Positions 1 to 6,313 are shown, counted from the first letter of the stretch. The stretch: DNA of 6,313 nucleotides from JBOGDS01 sp050743075 (GCA_050743075.1 JBOGDS010000137.1:1-6313), one strand, 5' to 3'. The notes: generated by a model from the sequence alone, not told the origin. Numbers and translations are program-made.

Positions 1-362
1 CCCATCGAAAGGCCCAGCACCCGGTGCTCGGTTCCCTCGACGTCGTCGCCGAGACCGATGACGACGACCACGTAGACGGCGAGGAGCATCAGCATCAGCC
101 CGCACAGGACGACCGAGACGCCGAAGACCCGGCCCGCCAGCCGCCGCGCGCGCGGCAGGGCGAGCGCGACCACCGCCGCCGGCACGGCGGCCAGCCCCAG
201 CAGCGCCCACGGCGTGAGGTCGTGCGGCACGTCGAGGAGCACCCGCAGGGCCCAGACGACCAGCGCGACGGTCACGGCGACCAGCACCGCCCAGGCCGCC
301 CACAGCGCGCTGTCGCGCCGGATCCGGGCCCGGGTCGCCACCGAGACGTTCACCGCGCTCAT
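1..362 (-). CDS. Multi-spanning membrane protein, probable sensor histidine kinase N-terminus (partial)
   Basis: Only the first 120 residues are present; the gene runs off the left edge. The N-terminus is short and basic (RARIRRD at 11-17), followed by predicted helices at about 19-41, 51-70 and 82-103 and probably a fourth beginning near 114. The segment VYVVVVIGLGDDVEGTEHRV (97-116) followed by LGLSM resembles, from memory, the membrane region of a class of actinobacterial sensor histidine kinases (VYLVVVLGLGRRPTDSERTL-type sequence before a cytoplasmic GAF and kinase region). If so, it would sense a membrane signal and phosphorylate a response regulator. No catalytic motif (His box, N, G boxes) falls inside the window, so this is inference from the N-terminal pattern and from the transporter context. 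The ATG at 362 is chosen for its strong Shine-Dalgarno site. The alternative is an unrelated membrane protein of the operon. Confidence 0.6.
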   Translation of the reverse strand, partial: MSAVNVSVATRARIRRDSALWAAWAVLVAVTVALVVWALRVLLDVPHDLTPWALLGLAAVPAAVVALALPRARRLAGRVFGVSVVLCGLMLMLLAVYVVVVIGLGDDVEGTEHRVLGLSM

Positions 363-368
363 CGAACG

Positions 369-373
369 CCTCC
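369..373 (-). promoter_or_regulatory. Shine-Dalgarno site of the downstream kinase-like gene
   Basis: GGAGG (AGGAGG including the last base of the permease 3 stop codon) ends 6 bases before the ATG at 362. It is the strongest ribosome binding site in the window and sets the start of the last gene. The gap after the permease stop is only 11 bases, so cotranscription is expected. Confidence 0.8.
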
Positions 374-2665
374 TCACTCAGCCCGCAGAATCTCTGCCGG
401 CCGCATCCCGGCGGCGAGGTGGGCCGGCCAGGCGGCTAGCAGGTTCGCGACCACCAGGGCCACCGGGAGGGCCAGCAACAGCGCCAGTGGCGCGGTCGGC
501 GGCACGTACTGCACGGGTGTCAGCTCGGCTACGTACCGCCAGACGGTCCGCCCCAAGGCCACGCCGAGCGGGATGCCGGCCAGCAGGCCCGACAGCAAGA
601 GCACCGTCGCCTGGGTGCGGAGCACACACCGGCATTGGCCGCGGCTGAGGCCAAGCGCCCGCAAGACGCCGAGCTCCTTTCGCCGGCGGCGGCCGGCGAC
701 TGCCACGGCATGGCCTACCGCTACCACCGCGAGCACGAACAGGAACGCTGCGAGGAACTGCGGCAGCGCCTTGACCTGGATCAGCTGGCTGAGGTCCGGC
801 GCGATCGGCTCGGAGAACGGCATCTCGACGCCGAGCAGAGCCGCCGACTCCTGCGACATTCGCGCCTGAACGGCCGCCGGATCGGCGCCGGGTACCAGCG
901 CCACGTGCGCCACCCGCATGCTGAATCCGTCGAAGAGCGCGTCGTGGCCCGCCCGCGTCACCCACGCGCCGGTCACGTAGTAGTTCTCGGCGGCCTCGGG
1001 CACGAACCCGAGCCCGCTGACCGCCAGCTCCCTGGCGTGACTGCCGGTCAACTCCACGATGTCGCCGATACCGGCACCCATCGCTTCTGCGGTGTAGGGC
1101 GCGAGCATGATCTCGGCGCCGCTGCTGGGCAGCCTGCCCTCGGTGACCACCACGTCCAAGGGCGAACCGACCGGGTCGAAGGTGTAGACCGTCACGGCCC
1201 CGCTACCGTGAGCCGCCACCGCCACTCGGGAGTCGTTGAGCGCCGTCACCTGTTCGTCGGCGGCGATCACGTCGAGCATCTCCTCCGCGGGAACGGTGTC
1301 GGCCCCTTCGTAGCCGAGGATGACCTCGAGCTGGTGGGCCTGGCCGAACCGAGCCGGGTTGGTCAGGGCGTCATCCACGCCGCTGGAGATTGTGAAGGCC
1401 GCGAGCACGCCGACCACCCCGACCACAGATCCGGCGAGGGCTGGGCGGACCGGCAGGCTGGCCCGCCCGCGACCGGGCTCCAGCGCGTACCGGACGCCGA
1501 CGACCAACGGCACCGGCAGTCCGAACCGCGACAGCGCGTCGGCGACGGTCGAACGCCTGGCCAGCTCCGCACGTCCCAGCGCCCGGAACGCCGACCGCAC
1601 CGAGAAGGCGGCACCCGCGTACGCCAAGATGGGCACAGCGACCAGCCCGACGGCGATCACTGCGGTGTCGATGTCGAATCCCGGCGACGGTTCGAACAGG
1701 GCCGCGCTGCCGACAGGGAACCACGCCGACGCCACGACAGCTGCCGCCGCACCGGCGGCAGCACCGACGACCGCGGCGATCGTCGGACCGACGGCCGCCG
1801 CCCGGATGGACGCCGCCGGCGCCAGGCCGAGGGCCCGCAAGACGTGCAGGTCGGCCACCGAGGCCGCCACGTGCCGGAGCATGGCCTGGCCCACCAGGAC
1901 CAGCGCAGCCACACCGGCCACCAGCGCGAGCACCAGCAGGGTGTTGGCTTCGAACCCGGTAGTGCGCTGGATGAACCGGCGGGTGTCGTACATCTCCCAG
2001 ACGTTGACGTCGGTGCCGGCGACCCTGGTCAAACCGTCCCGTAGTCCGGGCATCGCGGCCGGACCACCATCGAGATGGGCCAAGCCGTGCGGGATGACCG
2101 AACCCGACGTGCCCAGCAGGTTCGCCGCGTAGTGCTCGAACAGGCCGGCCGAGGGGATCAAGAGGCCCGGTGCACCGGGCGCGTCGCCCAGCAAGGCAGA
2201 TCGGACCACGCCGACGATGCGCACCTCGACGGTCGGCCCGTCGGCCGGCAGCATCGGATCCTCGGCCAGCAGGTCGACGGTCTGCGGCTGGTAGAGCCGC
2301 AACGACATCGTGTCACCGACCCGCCTACCGTGAGTTCGCAGATACGCCGACGTCACGACGGCCTCGTCCGCGCGGGTCGGGTCGGCCAGCCGGCCGGCCA
2401 GGATCGCTGGGCGTTCCACGTCGCGGAACATGGCCCGGTCCATCGGCACCGGTCCGCCGTAGGTCTGGTCGAGGCGCTGCCCGTCGACCTCGAACTGGGC
2501 GAGGACGTACGTCGCGAGCGATTCCACCTCGGGCAGCGCACGCACCGCCGCCCAGTCGACGTCGGCGCGGCCGGGCAGGATCTCGACGTCGACGGGCAGC
2601 GCTCCCGCAGCCAGTCGCCCCACGGCCGTCGCTCCCCGCTTCGCACCCGCCACGGCCGTCATCAC
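374..2665 (-). CDS. FtsX-like ABC transporter permease 3 (main part, frameshifted near the N-terminus)
   Basis: This 763-residue reading frame covers nearly all of a third two-unit FtsX/MacB-type permease; joined to its displaced 5' end it would be 793 residues. It starts at GTG 2665, in the middle of what should be helix 1, and no ribosome binding site is apparent there, so this start is probably not authentic. Residues counted from 2665: extracytoplasmic domain about 15-240 (DWAAVRALPEVESLATYV, ERPAILAGRLADPTRADEAV), helices about 243-265, 289-313 and 334-355, helix about 408-427, second domain about 430-630 (NPARFGQAHQLE, DPVGSPLDVVVTEGRLP), helices about 635-655, 686-704 and 723-746, C-terminus EILRAE. 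LHVLRALGLAP and LGVLRALGLSRGQ mark the duplicated units. A Cys-Arg-Cys in the loop before helix 7 (about 678-680) contains the only cysteines seen in the three permeases. Apart from the 5' break the frame is clean. The protein is either non-functional, made by recoding, or intact in reality with a sequence error here. Confidence 0.88.
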   Translation of the reverse strand: MMTAVAGAKRGATAVGRLAAGALPVDVEILPGRADVDWAAVRALPEVESLATYVLAQFEVDGQRLDQTYGGPVPMDRAMFRDVERPAILAGRLADPTRADEAVVTSAYLRTHGRRVGDTMSLRLYQPQTVDLLAEDPMLPADGPTVEVRIVGVVRSALLGDAPGAPGLLIPSAGLFEHYAANLLGTSGSVIPHGLAHLDGGPAAMPGLRDGLTRVAGTDVNVWEMYDTRRFIQRTTGFEANTLLVLALVAGVAALVLVGQAMLRHVAASVADLHVLRALGLAPAASIRAAAVGPTIAAVVGAAAGAAAAVVASAWFPVGSAALFEPSPGFDIDTAVIAVGLVAVPILAYAGAAFSVRSAFRALGRAELARRSTVADALSRFGLPVPLVVGVRYALEPGRGRASLPVRPALAGSVVGVVGVLAAFTISSGVDDALTNPARFGQAHQLEVILGYEGADTVPAEEMLDVIAADEQVTALNDSRVAVAAHGSGAVTVYTFDPVGSPLDVVVTEGRLPSSGAEIMLAPYTAEAMGAGIGDIVELTGSHARELAVSGLGFVPEAAENYYVTGAWVTRAGHDALFDGFSMRVAHVALVPGADPAAVQARMSQESAALLGVEMPFSEPIAPDLSQLIQVKALPQFLAAFLFVLAVVAVGHAVAVAGRRRRKELGVLRALGLSRGQCRCVLRTQATVLLLSGLLAGIPLGVALGRTVWRYVAELTPVQYVPPTAPLALLLALPVALVVANLLAAWPAHLAAGMRPAEILRAE

Positions 2666-2685
2666 GGTGGCGCTCGCGCGCCACC
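2666..2685. repeat. Perfect 8-bp inverted repeat with 4-base loop at the frameshift
   Basis: GGTGGCGC and GCGCCACC flank four bases. In the transcript (minus strand) the loop reads GCGA, a GNRA tetraloop, so the RNA hairpin should be very stable. It lies precisely between the two out-of-frame parts of permease 3 and ends directly before the GTG ATG where the good frame resumes. There is no following U-run, so it is not an intrinsic terminator. Permease 2 has no such palindrome at the equivalent place. Confidence 0.8.
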
Positions 2686-2753
2686 AGCAGTGCCAGCACC
2701 AGCAGCGACCGCCATCGCCGACGGAGCTCCAGCCGGAACCACGCGGCGGTCAT
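2666..2753 (-). pseudogene. Displaced 5' end of FtsX-like permease 3
   Basis: From the ATG at 2753 the frame reads MTAAWFRLELRRRWRSLLVL followed by ALLVA, a clear match to the first helix of permease 2 (WFRLDLRRRWRSLVVLALLVA). It then runs into unrelated, Arg-rich sequence and would stop at 2325 after 142 residues. The matching continuation (VMTAVAGAKRG, like VMTTVAGARRG in permease 2) lies in another frame starting at 2665. Between the shared GCG (Ala) and GTG (Val) codons there are 13 bases here and 15 in permease 2, so two bases are missing. The ribosome binding site and coupled start are intact; only the reading frame is lost. Confidence 0.8.
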
Positions 2754-5224
2754 CACTCGGCCCTCAGCACGTGGCCGATGCGCAACGTGGCGGCCCGGTG
2801 CGAGGGCCACGCCGCGAGCAGGCTGGCCGCCAGCAGGGCGACCGGGAGGGCCAGGGCGAGCGCCAAGACCGCCACCGGCGGCACGTAGAACACCGGCATG
2901 CTCTCGGCGACGTAGCGCCACACCGTCCGGCCGAGAGCGATTCCCAGCGGGATGCCGACGGCCACCCCGACCAGCGCGAGCACGGTGGCCTGGGTCACGA
3001 CCATCCAGCGCGACTGCCGGCGGGTCATCCCCAGGGCACGCAGCACGGCGACGTCGTGGCGACGGCGGCGCACGGCCGTCGCCAACGCGTGCCCGACGGC
3101 GCCGAGCGCGAGCAGCGCCAGGAAGCCAGCGAGGACCAGCGGCAACGTGCGGATCTGCTGGATCTCGGCCAGCGTCGTCGGCGGCGCCGGCGGCGCGAGT
3201 TCGATGCCGGGGACGTCGCTCACGTCGGCGGGGTCGGCACCTGCCGCGATGGCGGCTGCGGCCACGATGGGCGCTGTGGCCTCCTCCACCCGCGCCGCCA
3301 CGTCGGCCGGGTCGGAGCCGGGCTCGAGCGCGACGTGGCCGGTGTGGAACTTGAACGCGGTGCCCGTCTCGTCGGTGAAGACGGCGTCGTAGCCGTCGGC
3401 CGTTACCAGGGCACCGCTTGTGTAGTCGTTGTGCGACATCTCCGGCATGAAGCCGATGCCGACGACGGTGAGCGCCGCCGCGCCGGCCGGATCGGTGAGC
3501 TCGATCGTGTCGCCCAGCCCCGCGCCCAGAGCGGTGGCCGAGGCCGGCCCGAGGGTGACCTCGGCGGCCGTCTGCGGCAGCCGCCCGTCGGTCAGGACGT
3601 AGCCGAGCGGCTCCCCGACCGGGTCGTAGGACAGCACCGCCACCGTGGCGTCGTCCATCCCCGCGACACCGGCCCGGGTGTCGTTGACGCCGGCCACGAC
3701 TGGCACGTCCGCGATGGCGGCGAAGGCCTGCTCGGTCGGGATGAAATCGACACCGTTCAAGCCCACGAACGCTTCAAGCTGATGGACGACGCCGAACCGC
3801 TCCGGCTGCGCCGCGGCGTCGCTGACGCCGCTGGAGAACGTGAACGCGGCCAGCACGCCGAGCGCACCGAAGACCGCGCCGACCAGGGCCGGCCGCACCG
3901 GCACCGCCTGCCGGCCCCGCCCCGGCTCCAGCGCGAACCGGATCCCGACGACCAGCGGCACGGGCAGCCCGGCCCGGGAGGCCACCGCAGCGACGGCGGA
4001 GCGCCGCGGCATCGCGGCCGAGCCGAGGGTCCGCTCGGCGAACGCGGCGGCAATCAGGGCTCCGAGGACCACGAGCACCGCCACCGCAGCCAGACCCACG
4101 CCCTGGACGGACGGATCGACGTCGACGCCCGGCGCGGGCTCGACCAGCGACGCGGTGCCGATCGGGAACCATCTCGACGCGACGATCGCGCCGGCCACGC
4201 CGAGCAGAGCGCCGACGCCGCCCGCGATGGCGGGGCCGGCGACCGCCGCCCAGCGGGTCTGAACCGGCGTCATCCCGACGGCACCAAGCAGACGCAACTC
4301 GGTGACCGTCGACGTCGCGTACCGGGCGATCGCCAGGCCGACCAGGAAGACGGCGGCGACCGCCGCCGCCAGGGCGAACACCAGCAGGCCGTCGGCCTCG
4401 AACCGGCTGACCTGCTGGAAGTGACGGACGTCCTCCGCCACGTTCCAGACGTCTATGTCCGGCTGGCCGGTGAGGGCGGCGAGGCTGCGGGTGAAGCTCG
4501 GGATCGCCGCTTCCCCGCCCTCGAGGCGGATCAGGGCGTTGAGGTACGCGCCGCGCTCGGCGCCGAGCAGGTTGTCCTCGTACGCGGTGAAGAAGCCGGC
4601 CGACGGGAAGGCCGAGCCGCTGTCCCCCTGTGTCTCGTCGCCGTACCAGAACGACCGGACGACGCCCACGATCGTCGACTCGACCCTCGGTCCCTCGGGC
4701 TCCCCCGGCTCGACGTTCTCCAGGAAGTACGCGTCGGCCTGGTCCGGCGAGTAGAGGTGGAACGTCAGGCTGTCCCCGACGTCCTTGTCGGTGCTCTCGG
4801 CGAACGCCGGCGTGATGACCACCTCGTCGGACCGGGCCGGGTCGGCCAGGCGACCCCGCAGGACCACCGGGCGCTCGATCGTGCGCGTCGCCTCCGAGTC
4901 GGCCGGCGGTGCCGGCTGCTCGCTCGCGACCTCGGGCGGCACGCCCTCGATCTGGTAGCTGCTCAACAGGATGGTGGTCAGCGCCTCCACCTCGGGCAAC
5001 GCACGTACGGCATCCCAGTCGAACCCGGGCTGGTTCGGGACGACGATGATGTCCGGCGGCAGCGTCTGGGCCAGCAGCCGCTCCCCGGCGGAAGCACCGC
5101 GCCGGGCGCCGGCCACGGTCGTCATCACCGTGCCAGCGGCCAGCGCGACCAGCAGCGCCAGCACGACCAGCGACCGCCACCGGCGGCGCAGGTCGAGCCG
5201 GAACCATGACCTAACGGCGGCCAT
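2753..5224 (-). CDS. FtsX-like ABC transporter permease 2 (intact, 823 aa)
   Basis: This is a complete permease subunit of a FtsX/MacB/LolC-type ABC transporter in the cytoplasmic membrane; proteins of this family move or extract lipophilic or peptide substrates, or transmit ATPase motion across the membrane. It has two tandem units. Unit 1: basic N-terminus (RRRWRS, 13-18), helix 1 about 19-40, extracytoplasmic MacB-like domain about 45-275 (ERPVVLRGRLADPARSDEVV near 117-136), helices at about 279-301, 325-350 and 373-396. Unit 2: helix about 444-465, extracytoplasmic domain about 468-688 (FGVVHQLE, DPVGEPLGYVLTDGRLP), helices about 693-716, 741-764 and 781-805, C-terminus HVLRAE. The loop motif LGAVGMTPVQTRW (313-325) is echoed by LRALGMTRRQSRW (728-740), showing the internal duplication. 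It has no ATPase motifs and no cysteines. An Ala/Pro-rich stretch at about 651-683 is absent from both paralogues. The ATG at 5224 is chosen for its Shine-Dalgarno site and the one-base overlap with the previous stop. Substrate unknown. Confidence 0.93.
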   Translation of the reverse strand: MAAVRSWFRLDLRRRWRSLVVLALLVALAAGTVMTTVAGARRGASAGERLLAQTLPPDIIVVPNQPGFDWDAVRALPEVEALTTILLSSYQIEGVPPEVASEQPAPPADSEATRTIERPVVLRGRLADPARSDEVVITPAFAESTDKDVGDSLTFHLYSPDQADAYFLENVEPGEPEGPRVESTIVGVVRSFWYGDETQGDSGSAFPSAGFFTAYEDNLLGAERGAYLNALIRLEGGEAAIPSFTRSLAALTGQPDIDVWNVAEDVRHFQQVSRFEADGLLVFALAAAVAAVFLVGLAIARYATSTVTELRLLGAVGMTPVQTRWAAVAGPAIAGGVGALLGVAGAIVASRWFPIGTASLVEPAPGVDVDPSVQGVGLAAVAVLVVLGALIAAAFAERTLGSAAMPRRSAVAAVASRAGLPVPLVVGIRFALEPGRGRQAVPVRPALVGAVFGALGVLAAFTFSSGVSDAAAQPERFGVVHQLEAFVGLNGVDFIPTEQAFAAIADVPVVAGVNDTRAGVAGMDDATVAVLSYDPVGEPLGYVLTDGRLPQTAAEVTLGPASATALGAGLGDTIELTDPAGAAALTVVGIGFMPEMSHNDYTSGALVTADGYDAVFTDETGTAFKFHTGHVALEPGSDPADVAARVEEATAPIVAAAAIAAGADPADVSDVPGIELAPPAPPTTLAEIQQIRTLPLVLAGFLALLALGAVGHALATAVRRRRHDVAVLRALGMTRRQSRWMVVTQATVLALVGVAVGIPLGIALGRTVWRYVAESMPVFYVPPVAVLALALALPVALLAASLLAAWPSHRAATLRIGHVLRAE
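2761..2765 (-). promoter_or_regulatory. Shine-Dalgarno site of permease 3, inside the end of permease 2
   Basis: GAGGG sits 7 bases before the ATG at 2753, within the last codons (LRAE) of permease 2. The stop and start overlap as TGATG. This junction is nearly identical to the one between permeases 1 and 2, and it marks 2753 as the original start of permease 3 although that start now reads out of frame. Confidence 0.7.
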
Positions 5225-5499
5225 CACTCGGCCCTCAGCACGCCGGCGACAGGCAAGGAACCGGCCCGGCGCGCCGGCCAGGCCGCGAGCAGGTTGGCCG
5301 TGAGCAACGAGAACAGCACGACCAGCGACGACGCCAGCCACACCGCCGGCGGCACGTAGTGGACGTACATCACATCCGCGACCGAGCGCCAGACCGTCCG
5401 GCCCAGGGCGACGCCGAGCGGAATGCCGGCGACGAGTCCCACCAGAGCGAGGACGGTGGCCTGCGTGGTCACCGCGCCACGTGTCTGGCCCGGCGTCAT
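5224..5499 (-). CDS. C-terminal piece of frameshifted FtsX-like permease 1
   Basis: These 91 residues are the end of permease 1, displaced by one base. They begin MTPGQTRGAVTTQATVLALV and align directly with residues 733 onward of the intact paralogue (MTRRQSRWMVVTQATVLALV). Two membrane helices are predicted, at about residues 10-33 (with the conserved GIPLGVALGRTVWR) and 49-73, and the piece ends in VLRAE like the other two permeases. Its ATG overlaps the stop of the upstream piece as ATGA, a classical reinitiation layout, so a split permease is conceivable. However, no Shine-Dalgarno sequence precedes this ATG, and the start sits in the middle of a conserved motif, so it is better read as a frameshifted fragment than as an independent gene. 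Its stop shares one base with the start of the next gene (TGATG). Confidence 0.75.
   Translation of the reverse strand: MTPGQTRGAVTTQATVLALVGLVAGIPLGVALGRTVWRSVADVMYVHYVPPAVWLASSLVVLFSLLTANLLAAWPARRAGSLPVAGVLRAE
5232..5236 (-). promoter_or_regulatory. Shine-Dalgarno site of permease 2, inside the end of permease 1
   Basis: GAGGG lies 7 bases before the ATG at 5224, within the codons for the Leu-Arg-Ala-Glu terminus of permease 1. With the TGATG stop/start overlap it fixes the start at 5224 rather than the longer in-frame reading from 5341. It implies translational coupling: ribosomes finishing permease 1 can restart on permease 2. Confidence 0.7.
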
Positions 5500-6313
5500 C
5501 CCAGGGCCCGCAACACCGCCAGCTCTCCTCGGCGCCGACGGACCCCTGTCGCCACAGCGTGCCCGACCGCGCCCACGGCGAGCAGCGCCACGAATGCGGC
5601 CAGCACGGTGGGCAGCGCCCGCATGAGCCGCAGTTCCGCGGGGCTGTCGAACTCGAAGGGGAAGAGCCCGAAATCCTCGGTCGGCACCGCCGCGGACAGC
5701 CGCGGCAGGATCGTCTCGGGCTCGACGCCGGGTTCGAGGGCTATCTCCGCGTAGTGTAGCTGGAAGCTCTCGCCGAAGAGACCGTCGTACGCCGCCGGCG
5801 TCAGGACCGCTAGGGGGCCGATCGCCCGATCGAAGACGCCGACGCCAACGACGGCCAGGTCGGCCACGCCGCTCGTGCCGGTCAACGAGATCGTGTCGCC
5901 CACCCCCAGGCCGAACTGGTCAGCCGCCAACCGCGAGAGCAGGGTCTCGGTCGATCCCGCGGGCAGCCGGCCGTCGGGCACCACGTAGCCGAGCGGCGCT
6001 CCGACGGGGCTGAAGGAGAGCGCGGTGACCTGCTGACCGCCGGTCTCGGCCACCTGGGCACGGATGCCGTTGACCCCGAGCACGCCGGGCACGTCGGCCA
6101 GCGCCGCGAACACGGGCTCGGCCGGCGCCATGGTACCGCCGGCGAAGCCGACCCAGGCCTCGATCTGGTGGACCACCCCGAACCGGGCCGGGTTCGACGC
6201 GGCATCGTGAACCGCGGTGGAGAACGCGATCGCGGCCGCCACGCCGGTGACGCCGACCACCGCGCCGATCAGCGCGGGCCGGACCGGTGCCGCCGGGCGC
6301 CCCTGCCCGGGTT
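5496..6313 (-). CDS. FtsX-like ABC transporter permease 1, partial and frameshifted (upstream piece)
   Basis: This is part of an inner-membrane permease of a FtsX/MacB-type ABC transporter, whose substrate is unknown. The gene enters from the right edge, so about 430 N-terminal residues (first four-helix unit) are missing by comparison with the intact neighbour. The 271 residues present start in the linker before helix 5. They hold a predicted helix at about residues 11-31, an extracytoplasmic domain at about 34-230 with the paralogue-shared motifs NPARFGVVHQIE and SPVGAPLGYVVPDGRLP, and a helix at about 232-255 followed by a basic cytoplasmic loop (RRRR). The frame then ends at TGA right after LRALG. 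The next paralogue continues LRALGMT at this point and has one more G in the run (GGGG against GGG), so a one-base deletion is inferred. The remaining two helices lie in the next frame (5224-5499). Family membership is secure from alignment to two neighbours; whether the break is real is not. Confidence 0.85.
   Translation of the reverse strand, partial: PGQGRPAAPVRPALIGAVVGVTGVAAAIAFSTAVHDAASNPARFGVVHQIEAWVGFAGGTMAPAEPVFAALADVPGVLGVNGIRAQVAETGGQQVTALSFSPVGAPLGYVVPDGRLPAGSTETLLSRLAADQFGLGVGDTISLTGTSGVADLAVVGVGVFDRAIGPLAVLTPAAYDGLFGESFQLHYAEIALEPGVEPETILPRLSAAVPTEDFGLFPFEFDSPAELRLMRALPTVLAAFVALLAVGAVGHAVATGVRRRRGELAVLRALG

Noticed and set aside
24..2132. Several long plus-strand open frames (24-869, 635-2044, 1320-2132)
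   Set aside because: They are opposite to permease 3 and the kinase-like gene, with compositional bias only and no recognisable protein features or start signals.
2660..2665. GTG/ATG at 2665/2662 as the genuine start of permease 3
   Set aside because: It would remove half of the first membrane helix, lacks an upstream Shine-Dalgarno sequence, and ignores the well-formed start with matching helix 1 sequence at 2753.
2666..2685. Hairpin as an intrinsic transcription terminator
   Set aside because: It is inside a coding region and no T-run follows it on either strand.
2075..5209. A 1044-codon open frame on the plus strand
   Set aside because: It lies antisense to permeases 2 and 3, and its translation is Arg/Gly/His/Asp/Gln-rich low-complexity sequence without domains. 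This is the usual by-product of strong third-position GC bias on the opposite strand.
5225..5341. N-terminal extension of permease 2 to a start at 5341
   Set aside because: The extra 39 residues overlap the end of permease 1 in another frame and do not look like a permease N-terminus. The ATG at 5224 has the ribosome binding site, the stop/start overlap and homology to the start of permease 3.
1..6313. Mobile element, CRISPR array, tRNA/rRNA or a defence or biosynthetic system
   Set aside because: No transposase, terminal repeats, regularly spaced repeats, RNA gene signatures or enzyme motifs were seen. The window is filled by permease genes and one membrane protein.

Overview
The window is very GC-rich and fully coding on the minus strand, with C/G-heavy third positions, short or overlapping gene junctions and Ala/Val/Arg-rich proteins. 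This points to a high-GC actinobacterium; the sequence does not support a genus. Everything real reads right to left (6313 toward 1) and looks like the middle of one polycistronic operon. No promoter, terminator, RNA gene, mobile element or CRISPR array is visible.

Layout in transcription order. (1) 6313-5224: the C-terminal half of a large FtsX/MacB-type ABC transporter permease whose 5' half lies outside the window. It is split by a one-base deletion at about 5500 into a 271-residue piece (5496-6313) and a 91-residue piece (5224-5499). (2) 5224-2753: a complete 823-residue paralogue, the only intact permease here. (3) 2753-374: a third paralogue whose first 29 codons are in a different frame from the other 763, because about two bases are missing at 2666-2685, exactly where the DNA forms a perfect 8-bp hairpin. 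(4) 362-1: the N-terminal 120 residues of a multi-spanning membrane protein, probably an actinobacterial sensor histidine kinase, running off the left edge.

Each full-length permease consists of two four-helix FtsX units in tandem (8 predicted membrane helices, two large extracytoplasmic domains), so one chain is equivalent to a dimer of a classical four-helix FtsX/MacB permease. Permeases 1/2 and 2/3 are joined by one-base TGATG stop/start overlaps, with the ribosome binding site embedded in the codons for the shared C-terminal Leu-Arg-Ala-Glu. The partner ATPase is not in the window; by family precedent it would be nearby, most likely upstream beyond 6313. The kinase at the end suggests a membrane transporter array genetically linked to a two-component system. 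Substrate and signal cannot be read from the sequence.

The main points for follow-up are the two frameshifts in the outer permeases (decay, recoding or sequencing error), the palindromic hairpin at one of them, and the threefold permease array coupled to a kinase.
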